NCBI GenBank assembly: GCA_015272465.1
Contig: JACYLR010000136.1
Span: 1 to 32,380, forward strand
Length of the DNA stretch: 32,380 nt
Origin: Gloeomargaritaceae cyanobacterium C42_A2020_066
GTDB taxonomy: Bacteria > Cyanobacteriota > Cyanobacteriia > Gloeomargaritales > Gloeomargaritaceae
Direction: 5' to 3'
Part shown: piece by piece, positions 16,201 through 23,543 of the stretch
How the letters are laid out: each line of letters begins with the position of its first letter
Numbering within the stretch: position 1 is the first letter of the stretch
The notes under the pieces: generated by a model
Database searches by the model: none
Told to the model about the DNA's origin: nothing
Seen by the model: the letters and a program-made list of their open reading frames with translations, nothing else
Translations under genes and position numbers: made by a program

Positions 16201-17932
16201 GCATTCGGTAAACTGCCCCCGGAATGTTGGCCACCAGGGTGCGGAATCGGTGTTCACTGGCCAGGAGTTCGGCTTCCGCTGTTTTGCGAACGGAAATATC
16301 CCGACAGTTCACCACAATGGCCCCAACATCCGGGTCGCGGGTCTGGTGGGTGACTTTGGCCTCAAAGACCAACCACTGGCCGGCCGCGGTGCGGAGGCGA
16401 TGCTCGGGTAGGGTGATCGGCCGGCCGGGATCACTGGCAGCCATGCCCAGGGTATGGGCCACCGCAGATCGATCGTCGGGGTGGATCACTTCAAAGTAGG
16501 GACGGCCCACCAGGCAGGCTGGGTCGTAGCCCAGGGTAGCCTTGGCCGCCGGACTGACGTAGGTACACAGACCCTGGGGATCGAGGAGCAGCAGCAAATC
16601 CGCAGCATTTTCGATCAGAGCGCGAAACCGCCGTTCCTGACGAGACTGGGCCGCTATAGCCCCCTTGAGGCTGGTAATGTCTTGAAAGGTGCCTATCATG
16701 CCCAAGCGATTCCCTTGGGTGTCCAAGAGGCAGGCATCGGTTACACGTATATCCAATCGGTGGCCGTCCCGATGCTGGAACTGAACATCGACCTGATGGT
16801 TTGCCTGGGTCATGCCCGCTGCAAAAACCTGCATCAGGGCCTCGTGTTGGTCAGGGGGCCAGAAGGGAAAGGGGGGGCGTACACCGAGCAGTTCCTCCGC
16901 CCGCCAGCCCAACATCTGCACAAAAGCTGGGTTGACGTAGATCAGTTTCCCGGTCTGATCGACCGCAAGGACGCCAATGGGCAGGGCTGCCACCAAGGCT
17001 TCTAACTCAGCACTCTTTTGGGCAAGGGCGGCAAGGGCGGCGGACTGGGGCTGGCTGAGTTGGGTTTCCAACTGCTGACGGGTTTTAATTTCCTGGTCGA
17101 GGGCCTGATTGAGAATGTGGATCGTGGTCTGGAGATCAAGGGGATCTAGGGCTTGGAGCACATCCGTCTGGGTGACAATCCCCAGCAACTCCCCCCGGCG
17201 ACTGGTGACAACTACGCGTTTGACGCCCTGCTGGGCCATCAACTGCTGGGCATCCCACAGGGTACTCTGGGGCCTCAGGATATGGAGCGGCGTGCCCATC
17301 ACCGCCTTGGCCTCGGTGCGATGGATATCGCGGCCGGCCGCCAACAGGCTGACCACATCCCCTTCCGTCAGGATCCCCACCGGCCGGCCGGCGGTCGGGC
17401 CTAGAGGTGAGTGGGCCTCGGCCACGAGAACCACACAACTGATCCGTTCCTGGGCCATCCTCTGTATCAGACCTGCGACTGGGGTGTCTTCTCCGGCCGC
17501 CACCACCGGCCGGGTCATCACCTCACTCAGGCGGCGCAACCGCAACAAATCGCTCGGCTGAATCTGGCGACGCAACCCCTCCTGGGTCATCAGCCCCAGC
17601 AGGCGGCCGGCCGCATCCACCACAGGCAACTGTCGAATGCGGTGCTCTCGAAACAGGGCTAGGGGGACGAAGATATCCGTTAAAGTCTCCCCATTGAGCG
17701 TGATCAGCGGCTGAACCATCACCGCTCCCAGGGGCCGATCCAGGAAATCGGGATCGGTCGCAGCCAAGCGCACTACATCTCGTTTGGTGAGAATTCCGGC
17801 CGGCCGACCCTCGTCCAGCACAACCACACAGGGCGTACGCTGGGCACCCATAGTAGCCACGGCTTGGCGCACCGTTCCCTGGGGTGACGCAGTCTCTACC
17901 GGCTCTATCCAAGTTTCAAGGCGCGGAGTCAC
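13250..17932 (-). CDS. CBS4-PAS-cyanobacteriochrome GAF (DXCF)-PAS-GGDEF-EAL sensor, c-di-GMP enzyme
   Basis: A 1560-aa multidomain protein. Four CBS repeats span about 1-265. PAS domains begin near 305, 435, 560 and 690. A phytochrome-type GAF domain (about 825-990) has DPCF at 895-898 and a second Cys, Cys925, in PCYLDML. The 28-residue spacing of Cys897 and Cys925 equals that of Cys494 and Cys522 in TePixJ, a DXCF cyanobacteriochrome. A fifth PAS lies at about 995-1110. The GGDEF domain has GGDEF at 1198-1202 and an intact inhibitory site RETD (1189-1192). The EAL domain has EAL (1326-1328), LEITEH and DDFGTGYSSL (1449-1458). Cyclase and phosphodiesterase motifs are both intact, so the enzyme may be bifunctional with light choosing the output. 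CBS domains suggest adenine nucleotide sensing. No membrane span is seen, so it is probably cytosolic. The start is GTG with AGGGGG just upstream. Confidence 0.93.
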   Translation of the reverse strand: MTPRLETWIEPVETASPQGTVRQAVATMGAQRTPCVVVLDEGRPAGILTKRDVVRLAATDPDFLDRPLGAVMVQPLITLNGETLTDIFVPLALFREHRIRQLPVVDAAGRLLGLMTQEGLRRQIQPSDLLRLRRLSEVMTRPVVAAGEDTPVAGLIQRMAQERISCVVLVAEAHSPLGPTAGRPVGILTEGDVVSLLAAGRDIHRTEAKAVMGTPLHILRPQSTLWDAQQLMAQQGVKRVVVTSRRGELLGIVTQTDVLQALDPLDLQTTIHILNQALDQEIKTRQQLETQLSQPQSAALAALAQKSAELEALVAALPIGVLAVDQTGKLIYVNPAFVQMLGWRAEELLGVRPPFPFWPPDQHEALMQVFAAGMTQANHQVDVQFQHRDGHRLDIRVTDACLLDTQGNRLGMIGTFQDITSLKGAIAAQSRQERRFRALIENAADLLLLLDPQGLCTYVSPAAKATLGYDPACLVGRPYFEVIHPDDRSAVAHTLGMAASDPGRPITLPEHRLRTAAGQWLVFEAKVTHQTRDPDVGAIVVNCRDISVRKTAEAELLASEHRFRTLVANIPGAVYRMQATPPWMMVFVSGPIEAVSGYSAQALLNERAPSWDSLIHPDDRDWVIADTLAATHERKIYALEYRVVRADGRIGWVSEQGQGVFAPDGTCLYLDGVLFDITDRQTAFQALRNSEARLQLAMESAGLSVWELDWPSQMVTVISHLPRSRYRTRPPGTSFQVSLEDFIRPVHPDDRPALDALLMQTAQDVNQAYYEWEGRVVMEDGSLRWQQVLGKVQRDAQGVVLGSVGITRDITESKLAELTRLRQQRWNEAWASIVLKIRESLELEAILQTTVDEVQSLFQCDRVLVYRFLPNWSGEFIVEAIGPQGAPILTRTLEDPCFTEQCISLYRHGRVSVLGDVLAANLQPCYLDMLRQFDIRANLVVPILAGPELWGLLLAQHCQGPRPWIPEEVDVLQQIAGQVGLAVTQAELVASLRQEKQRFRMVVEDQTELIYRCRSNGTLTFVNQAFARYAGRPVDALLDEVFQHPFLPEDQTRFGQHLTELTPGTPVGTLECQTTAGRWYEWTVRAVFNEKQQPLEYQAIGRDISERKRAEAQLLHEALHDALTSLPNRVLFMDRLTQAMSRFRRFPERPFAVLFLDLDRFKVINDSLGHRAGDDLLVILAQRLTSVLRETDTIARLGGDEFVLILEDLESPTLLNSLLERLQTTLSTPVQLSGHTVTPACSIGVVLSHSDYQTAEEMLRDADIAMYQAKGSGRNRYVLFTPQMHVEALAAMQLENDLRRAIDRHELCVYYQPIVALGQERVVGFEALVRWQHPERGLVSPGEFIPLAEETGLIVPLGWWVLEAAADQVARWQRQWVSQSLLTVSVNLSAQQLTQPDLVDRIQMILATSGLPPQSLRLEITEHTMMTNIEQVGQALERLRQLQVQLNVDDFGTGYSSLALLHNLPIDALKIDRSFTRRLNTDGGTKEIVRSILTLGESLGLDVVAEGVETAEQLAELQALGCPYGQGYLFCRPLPPDQVWDHLATTRFLEHPTPRDSTVN

Positions 17933-18075
17933 GTCACCCCCTGTGGCCGGCCGGGGGGCAGAGCGTGGCCAGACTGGACAAGATTGTCAGGCAGACCGCA
18001 TCGGCACACGGGTCAAGACTATGCTAAGAGTGAAGCGAAACGCCTATCCCTAGGCCCACAGAGCTTTCCTTCAGT

Positions 18076-18531
18076 ATGACACTTGCGCTTATCTTCGACG
18101 GGGCCAACCTGTTTGTGCTGCCCTTTTGGGCCTTAATGATTTTGCTGCCCAACTGGACGGGAACCCGGCGGATCATGACCTCCCCGTGGCCGTTTGTCGC
18201 CCTTGCCAGCCTCTACCTCTACCTGTTCATCCGCGCCATTACCCCGGACACAGCCCAGGCTCTCGCCAGCCCCCAACTGGCTGATATTGCCCAAGCCTTT
18301 GGTCAGGAACCGGTTGTTCTCACCGGTTGGGTGCATTTCCTGGTGATGGATCTATTTGTCGGGCGCTGGATCTACGAGGAAGGGCAGCGCACCGGCGTCT
18401 GGGTCTGGCACTCCCTGCTCCTAGGTTTGTTCGCAGGTCCCTTGGGTTTGCTGTCCCATCTGATTACTGCCGCTGTCCGGGGATGGTGGGATGCCAAAGC
18501 GGTGCCGGCTGCGGAGGCTGAATCTTCCTAA
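18076..18531 (+). CDS. ABA4-like (DUF4281) membrane protein
   Basis: The 151-aa integral membrane protein has about four hydrophobic segments. The pattern (FDGANLFVLPFWALMILLPNW near the N-terminus, GWVHFLVMDLFVGRWIY, and GPLGLLSHL at the C-terminus) matches the DUF4281 family of plant ABA DEFICIENT 4 and cyanobacterial homologues. Plant ABA4 is needed for neoxanthin formation; the cyanobacterial role is not known to me. It is divergent from the photoreceptor gene (143 bp) and converges with the Ycf49-like gene. Start ATG at 18076. Confidence 0.85.
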   Translation: MTLALIFDGANLFVLPFWALMILLPNWTGTRRIMTSPWPFVALASLYLYLFIRAITPDTAQALASPQLADIAQAFGQEPVVLTGWVHFLVMDLFVGRWIYEEGQRTGVWVWHSLLLGLFAGPLGLLSHLITAAVRGWWDAKAVPAAEAESS

Positions 18532-18609
18532 CCTCCAACGTCCTGTCCTCCCAGCGCTCCCCTCGCCGGTTTTGGCCACGGGTTCGCTGTACGAGGCCCC
18601 GGATTGGGG

Positions 18610-18918
18610 CTAGGACTGGTCGGGAATGCGCGCCCGGCGATGGATCTGCCAGGCGGCTAGACACAGGGTGCAGTTCCCCACAACCGTCAAACTGGCCTGG
18701 AGCGTGACCAATCCCTCCAAACTGGGCGCATTCTCAAAGAAATGCCAGGTACAGGCGGCGAAAGCACTCCCTAGGGCCGGCACCATGGCCCAAGCCAACC
18801 ATCGCCAGGCCGGCCGGCCGGTTTGCTGCGCGTACTGCCACACCAGCGCCATCGCCACAGCCCACTCCAGAACACTGGATACATGAATCACCCAGGTGGG
18901 TAGGGAAAGGCTGTGCAT
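18610..18918 (-). CDS. Ycf49-like (DUF2499) membrane protein
   Basis: The 102-aa membrane protein has three hydrophobic stretches. The family pattern is LSLPTWVIHVSSVLEW at the N-terminus, then ALGSAFAACTWHFFENA and LVTLQASLTVVGN. It matches the DUF2499/Ycf49-like proteins shared by cyanobacteria and plastids; function unknown. Start ATG with GGGAAAGG-type purines nearby on the same strand cannot be confirmed. The divergent csaB-like gene begins about 60 bp away, so both promoters must be very close. Confidence 0.85.
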   Translation of the reverse strand: MHSLSLPTWVIHVSSVLEWAVAMALVWQYAQQTGRPAWRWLAWAMVPALGSAFAACTWHFFENAPSLEGLVTLQASLTVVGNCTLCLAAWQIHRRARIPDQS

Positions 18919-18979
18919 AGGCCGGCCGAACGCGAGGATGATGGGACTGACATCTTCGCCCAGTTTACTGGTACCCGTT

Positions 18980-20047
18980 ATGCAGGTTGTGCTCTGCGGC
19001 TATTACGGCTACGGAAATGCAGGGGATGAGGCGCTGCTGGCCACCCTCCTGGAGATGTTGCCCGATCACTGCACACCTGTGATTCTCTCCGCCGATCCCG
19101 TCGCGACCGAGCGCACCTACGGCGTCGCAGCCTGCCCCAACCGCCAACCCGGCCCGCTCCTAGCCACTCTGCGCGCTAGCCAAGCCTTTATCTGGGGGGG
19201 TGGCAGCCTGATTCAAGACGCCACCAGTGCCTTCAGTCCTCTGTACTACCTGGGGCTGATGACCCTCGCCCAACAATTGGGGTTGACGACCCTCGCCTGG
19301 GCACAGGGGATCGGGCCACTGCGGCGACCGTGGGTGCAGCGTTTGGCGCGCCCTGTGTTTCGGGGATGTACCGCTGTCAGTGTGCGGGATGGTGGCTCCG
19401 CCAGTCTCCTCCAAGCCTGGGGAGTCCCCCATCAGCTTGCGCCCGACCCGGTATGGGCGATGGCCGGCCGGCCGATGACCTCGCCAGTCCCTTCCCAGTC
19501 ACGCATTGCCGTTGTCCTGCGCCCCCATGCCTGGTTGACTCCGGCCTGGATTGCGACCCTGACCGAGGCCCTAGCCCAATTGCAGCGAGCAACCGGTGCC
19601 CATCTCTGGTTGATACCCTTTCAGCCCAGCACCGACACCGCCCTCGCCCAGGCCCTCCACGCAGCCCTGCCCCACAACAGCCAAGTGCTGATCGAGACGG
19701 ATGTTCACCGCTTGCGGGGGCTGTTTGATCACGTCAACCTAGTCCTAGGAATGCGCTACCACAGCCTCGTCATGGGGGCTGCGGCCGGCCGGCCCTGTAT
19801 TGGCCTCAGCTACGACCCGAAGGTGAGCCGCTTGGTGCAAGAGTGCGGCCTACTCGGCTGGTTCTTAGCCGATTCCCCTCCGCCTGCCCAAGACCTGGCA
19901 GCCGCCTGGGTACAATACTATGCAAGCCCACCCAGCCAAACCACCTACCAGGACTGGGTTGCCCGTGCCCTCAGCCATCAGCAACTCTTGCACCACACCC
20001 TGGGAGGCCCTGGCCATGACTCGCCCGCCATCCACCCCCACGGATGA
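18980..20047 (+). CDS. csaB: Polysaccharide pyruvyl transferase CsaB-like
   Basis: The 355-aa protein fits the CsaB/WcaK family: VLCGYYGYGNAGDEALL at the start, IWGGGSLIQDATS, AWAQGIGPLRRP, and LVLGMRYHSLVMGAAAGRP near the C-terminus. CsaB transfers a pyruvyl ketal from phosphoenolpyruvate onto cell-wall polysaccharide, which in Bacillus anchors SLH-domain proteins; cyanobacterial homologues are thought to act in envelope polymer modification. I chose the ATG at 18980 because it begins the conserved motif. Longer in-frame starts back to 18896 would overlap the divergent Ycf49-like gene. Its 3' end overlaps the next gene by 32 bp. Confidence 0.88.
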   Translation: MQVVLCGYYGYGNAGDEALLATLLEMLPDHCTPVILSADPVATERTYGVAACPNRQPGPLLATLRASQAFIWGGGSLIQDATSAFSPLYYLGLMTLAQQLGLTTLAWAQGIGPLRRPWVQRLARPVFRGCTAVSVRDGGSASLLQAWGVPHQLAPDPVWAMAGRPMTSPVPSQSRIAVVLRPHAWLTPAWIATLTEALAQLQRATGAHLWLIPFQPSTDTALAQALHAALPHNSQVLIETDVHRLRGLFDHVNLVLGMRYHSLVMGAAAGRPCIGLSYDPKVSRLVQECGLLGWFLADSPPPAQDLAAAWVQYYASPPSQTTYQDWVARALSHQQLLHHTLGGPGHDSPAIHPHG

Positions 20048-20381
20048 CCCCCTACCCCGGCTCAAGTTGTTTTTCTATTTGGTGCCGGTTTTTGGGCTAT
20101 TGCCAGCGCTCTGGGGTCTCTACCGCCGGCCGGCCGCTAGCCGCGACGAACGCCAAGTCTGGCGAACTGTAGTTGCGCTGGGTATCCTCTGGCTGCTGGG
20201 ACAAACCCTGCTGAATGGGGCCAGCAGCGGGGGAGAAGTGGCCCCCGTCAGCCTACAACTGATCAGCAGTCTCCTGACATCTGGCTATTTTGCGGCGCAT
20301 ATCTGGCTGATGGTGCAACTGTGGCAGCGGCGCCCCGTCCGTCTTCCTGGATTGCAGGCTCTTGTGAGACGCTTGCCCTGA
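20016..20381 (+). CDS. Small membrane protein between csaB and the LCP gene
   Basis: The 121-aa protein has about three hydrophobic segments (LKLFFYLVPVFGLLPALWGLY, TVVALGILWLLGQTLL, LLTSGYFAAHIWLMVQLW) and basic loops. I do not recognise a named family. The ATG at 20016 is favoured by GGGAGG 8 nt upstream; it overlaps the csaB end by 32 bp, which suggests translational coupling. The LCP gene starts 60 bp downstream. The context points to a role in attaching or assembling wall polymers, but this is inference. Confidence 0.78.
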   Translation: MTRPPSTPTDDPLPRLKLFFYLVPVFGLLPALWGLYRRPAASRDERQVWRTVVALGILWLLGQTLLNGASSGGEVAPVSLQLISSLLTSGYFAAHIWLMVQLWQRRPVRLPGLQALVRRLP

Positions 20382-20441
20382 CGCTAGGATGGTGCCCAGC
20401 CTCTTACGGACTGCCCGTTCCGGTCAGCACTCAGGAGATTT

Positions 20442-21842
20442 GTGTCCGCCACGACCCCCCGCTACCATCGGCCCCGAAGCCGCCCTGTCCCGCCTCGCGC
20501 CCGGCGGCGGCCGACACGACTCTGGTTCCTCCTGTTCATGGCAGTTGGTTTTGGGTCAGCGGTGGCCGGGGCGAGTCTCGCCCTGTTGTTCGGAAGTCCC
20601 ACCCTCCAGCAAGCCGAACTATCCCCCGAGGAAACACGCCTTGTAGGGGGGGATCGGATCGTCACTGGGGGCTACTTTGGCCTGCCCCGCCTCACCCAGC
20701 CTGTCAACATCATGGTGATGGGCATCAAGATGCTGGCCCTAGACGAACAGGAAGGCTTTCAAAAACGGGTCAATACCTTCGACGGATTGGCCGATACGAT
20801 CCTGATCGCCCGGTTTGAGCCGGACACTCGCCAAGTACGCGCCCTGTCGATTCCCCGCGATACCCGCGTCAACATTCCTGGTCACGGCTGGAGCAAGATC
20901 AACGCCACCAATGTCTGGGGTGGCCCGGCCTTGACAGCGCACACCCTGGATATGTTGCTGGGTGGGGTCGAGGTGGATCGCTACGTGCGGGTTAACCCGA
21001 TGGCCGTTGAGGCCCTCGTGGATGCGCTGGGGGGGATTACCCTAACGGTTCCTGAGGACATGCGGTATCAGGACGATAGCCAGCACCTCTACATCAACCT
21101 CAAGGCCGGCCGGCAGCGATTGAACGGCAAGCAGGCGATGGCCTTCCTCCTGTTCCGCTACGACCGGCTGGGGGATATCGGCCGGATTCAACGACAGCAA
21201 CTGTTCATGCGCGCCTTCCGGGAGGAAGTCCTGACACCCGCCACGCTGGCTAGATTGCCCCAACTGTTGAGTGCGATCCAGACGTACGTCGATACCAATC
21301 TGACGGTCGAGGAGATTGTGGCCCTAGCCGGGCTGGTCAAGGAGGTTCAGAGTGACAGTTTTCAGATGACTCTGCTGCCAGGTCAATTTAGCGGTCAAGA
21401 GTACAGTGCCAGCTATTGGCTCCCGGACGAGACACGGGTGCAAACAGTGGCGGCCCAGTTTTTCCAGGCCCGGCCGGCCGCCGCCCTCAGTGAGGGTGAG
21501 GGGGAAACTCCACCGTCCCTAGCCCAACTGCGAATTGCCATCCAGGACAGCACCGACAACCCAGAGGCCGTAGCTGCCGTCACCGATCACTTACTGGGGG
21601 CGGGTTATCGCCGCATCTACGAGGATGTGCCCTGGAAGGTTACCCTCCGCCAAACCCAGATCATTGCCCAGCAGGGTAACCTCGCCGCCGCCCAACAATT
21701 GCAGGGAATTCTCGGCTTTGGGGCAGTGCGAGTGGAAAGTACTGGGGAACTCTACTCCGACCTTACTATCCAGGTGGGTCAAGATTGGAAGTATGGCCTC
21801 AAGGCCGTCACCAGCTCGGCTCAAACAGGCGAGCGGCCATAG
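20442..21842 (+). CDS. LytR-CpsA-Psr (LCP) family protein with LytR C-terminal domain
   Basis: The 466-aa protein has a basic cytoplasmic N-terminus and one membrane anchor (FLLFMAVGFGSAVAGASLALL, about residues 29-49). An extracytoplasmic LCP domain follows (FDGLADTILIARF, SIPRDTRVNIPG, SKINATNVWGG, FLLFRYDRLGDIGRIQRQQ). The Arg and Asp residues that bind polyprenyl pyrophosphate are visible. A LytR_C-like domain ends the protein (about 380-455). LCP enzymes ligate polysaccharides from polyprenyl phosphate to peptidoglycan. The start is GTG at 20442 with AGGAG 4 nt upstream. The 3' end overlaps the convergent tsaB gene by 22 bp. Confidence 0.92.
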   Translation: MSATTPRYHRPRSRPVPPRARRRPTRLWFLLFMAVGFGSAVAGASLALLFGSPTLQQAELSPEETRLVGGDRIVTGGYFGLPRLTQPVNIMVMGIKMLALDEQEGFQKRVNTFDGLADTILIARFEPDTRQVRALSIPRDTRVNIPGHGWSKINATNVWGGPALTAHTLDMLLGGVEVDRYVRVNPMAVEALVDALGGITLTVPEDMRYQDDSQHLYINLKAGRQRLNGKQAMAFLLFRYDRLGDIGRIQRQQLFMRAFREEVLTPATLARLPQLLSAIQTYVDTNLTVEEIVALAGLVKEVQSDSFQMTLLPGQFSGQEYSASYWLPDETRVQTVAAQFFQARPAAALSEGEGETPPSLAQLRIAIQDSTDNPEAVAAVTDHLLGAGYRRIYEDVPWKVTLRQTQIIAQQGNLAAAQQLQGILGFGAVRVESTGELYSDLTIQVGQDWKYGLKAVTSSAQTGERP

Positions 21843-22426
21843 AAAGGCAGTGCCTCTGTCCAGGCCGGCCGCTTACCCTGCTGCCACTCTAGGGCAGCCC
21901 ACTGCCACAGCTCGGTCACGGGAGCCTCATCTAGAGTTGCAGCGACAGTGAGACTCTTGGGCCAAGTCAATAGGGCAGTCTGCCACTCACCCGCGGTAAA
22001 GACCCGATCCGGGCAAAGAGCCTGCGGGCCAAAGGCCGTACCAACATAGACACCGCCATAGACCTGATTCGGGCCGGCCGGAAGGGTGACGGCGATGGGT
22101 GTCGGGGTAGAACGGCCGGCCGCCCAGGCCAGACAACCCAGGCTGGACAGCGACCAGAGGGGTAGCGTCAGACTCTGGGCCAGCGTGCGAGCCGTGATTA
22201 CGCCCAGGCGAGTACTGGTGAAACTGCCCGGCCCACAGGCGACGGCGACATAGACGAGATCTGTCCACTTCAGAGGTGCAAGAAAAGCCTCCAGCGTGGT
22301 GTGGAGATGACTGGCGATCTGTCGCCCCTGGGGCCAAGTTTGAACACGCAGGTCATCAGGGGCACAGCCAACCGCTAACCCCAGGGTTGAACCACTGGTG
22401 TACAGGGCTAAACCATAGGCCGTCAT
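21821..22426 (-). CDS. tsaB: tRNA threonylcarbamoyladenosine biosynthesis protein TsaB
   Basis: The 201-aa ASKHA-fold protein carries the TsaB pattern: LALYTSGSTLGLAV at the start, HLHTTLEAFL, then VAVACGPGSFTSTRLGV and ITARTLAQSL. With TsaD and TsaE it completes t6A37 modification of tRNAs reading ANN codons. The ATG at 22426 overlaps the ycf34 stop codon (TGATG), so translation is coupled. A longer in-frame start would run into ycf34 and is rejected. Three GGCCGGCC sites lie within this short gene. Confidence 0.9.
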   Translation of the reverse strand: MTAYGLALYTSGSTLGLAVGCAPDDLRVQTWPQGRQIASHLHTTLEAFLAPLKWTDLVYVAVACGPGSFTSTRLGVITARTLAQSLTLPLWSLSSLGCLAWAAGRSTPTPIAVTLPAGPNQVYGGVYVGTAFGPQALCPDRVFTAGEWQTALLTWPKSLTVAATLDEAPVTELWQWAALEWQQGKRPAWTEALPFYGRSPV

Positions 22427-22674
22427 CAGGTTGGAAGCGGTTCCCCGGGGCGCAGTCTCGCCCACCGGCCGACCTCTTGAAGGAACGACTGGCAACCGAC
22501 CACATCCCATTCCATTTCAATCACCTCGTCCCGACTACGGATGTTGACATTGATCGTCGGTTCCTGGGGGTCAAAATCCGGCGCGTCCGTGAGATGGGAC
22601 TGCTGATGCTGATGCTCCACCGCGTGATAGGTCATACAGCGATCGACGTACTGGCAGTTAATGCAAATACACAT
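22426..22674 (-). CDS. ycf34: Ycf34 family iron-sulfur protein
   Basis: The 82-aa protein begins MCICINCQYVDRCMTYH, giving four closely spaced Cys, and has a further Cys in DVVGCQSFLQEVG. This is the Ycf34 signature; family members bind an iron-sulfur cluster and are linked to photosynthetic electron transport or redox homeostasis in cyanobacteria. It is the upstream partner of tsaB, with overlapping stop and start codons. A purine-rich GGGAG motif just upstream of the ATG serves as the ribosome site. Confidence 0.9.
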   Translation of the reverse strand: MCICINCQYVDRCMTYHAVEHQHQQSHLTDAPDFDPQEPTINVNIRSRDEVIEMEWDVVGCQSFLQEVGRWARLRPGEPLPT

Positions 22675-22894
22675 GGCTCTCCCTCCGGTAGTGGGGGGCG
22701 TCTCCCTACTCTAGCTCGGCTGGGTTTAATCCTCATCTGGAGTGTAGATGGGGGTCGGAGAACAGAATGCCCAGCCCCTGGGAGAGCGGCTATCCTCAGG
22801 TAGGGTATCGTCAGCTCGGTGTAGTTCCGCCGCGACAAGCATCTCTCACTTCTTCCGAATAATTCATTATGTTGGTTGGTGAACAGCTACAGGC
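22675..22894. other. Intergenic region between ycf34 and the low-G+C island
   Basis: 220 bp with no supported gene. The left part has the local G+C-rich composition; from about 22850 the sequence becomes AT-richer, marking the border of the island. I see no terminal inverted repeat, tRNA gene or target-site duplication here. Confidence 0.5.
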
Positions 22895-23527
22895 TCACTG
22901 CATTATTGGGGATGCCGGGTCGCATCTTTTGGTTTCTTCCACAAGATTGGCAATCTGTCTGCGTGTGCGACGAAGATTTCCCCATTGCTGACCAGCACCA
23001 TTTCCCGCTCTTTTTAATGCTTCTCGTGCCTCCCTGACTGATGGCGCTTGCCGGATTATTTGCGCTGACCATTCGAGCATTTGCAAGCAGAGAGACTGGG
23101 TAACCTGTCGTGTCCACGAACGGGAAGCGCCTGAGGGTACGGGCAATGTCTCGACATGAAAGATCATGCCACTATCAACCTTTTCAACGATTTCATGGAG
23201 TGTTGCTCCCACTTCAGCATGTTGCTCAAGGATGGGGATAACATCATGGCCAATTCCAGGAATGGTTGGCAACGCAGGGTGCAGGTTCAGAGCGAGGCCC
23301 ATCCCGGAGATCTCCTGAGCGGAAAAGATCAGGTCATTGTGAACAGAGAACACTATGTCCCAGGGCCAGGCTGAGACAATAGCACGCGCTTCCGTGTCAG
23401 GTTCCGTGTTGATATCCCATATGGTAGATACATGATCAGGGAAAAAGCGACGCAGAACCTCCTCTGCACGCAATCCTAAGGACGCATCAGAAACGAGAAG
23501 CGTTCTTGGAGTCCAGTATGCTGTCAT
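22895..23527 (-). CDS. Formyltransferase-domain protein (Fmt/GART-like)
   Basis: The 210-aa protein has the formyltransferase core: NLHPALPTIPG with Asn81 and His83, and ATLHEIVEKVDSGMI with Asp118. These are the three catalytic residues of N10-formyl-THF-dependent enzymes (Fmt, PurN, sugar N-formyltransferases). It lacks the C-terminal tRNA-binding domain of methionyl-tRNA formyltransferase, and the N-terminal part is short. The target is probably an amino group on a sugar or peptide. It is 16 bp downstream of the TupA-like gene, in a low-G+C segment, and the two probably form one operon. ATG start; no clear Shine-Dalgarno site. Confidence 0.8.
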   Translation of the reverse strand: MTAYWTPRTLLVSDASLGLRAEEVLRRFFPDHVSTIWDINTEPDTEARAIVSAWPWDIVFSVHNDLIFSAQEISGMGLALNLHPALPTIPGIGHDVIPILEQHAEVGATLHEIVEKVDSGMIFHVETLPVPSGASRSWTRQVTQSLCLQMLEWSAQIIRQAPSVREAREALKRAGNGAGQQWGNLRRTRRQIANLVEETKRCDPASPIMQ

Positions 23528-23543
23528 CTAGTTAAGTATTGGA

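Noticed and set aside
18596-18610. GCCCC/GGGGC hairpin as a terminator between the ABA4-like and Ycf49-like genes
   Set aside because: Only a 5-bp stem, no T-tract on either strand, and it touches the Ycf49-like stop codon.
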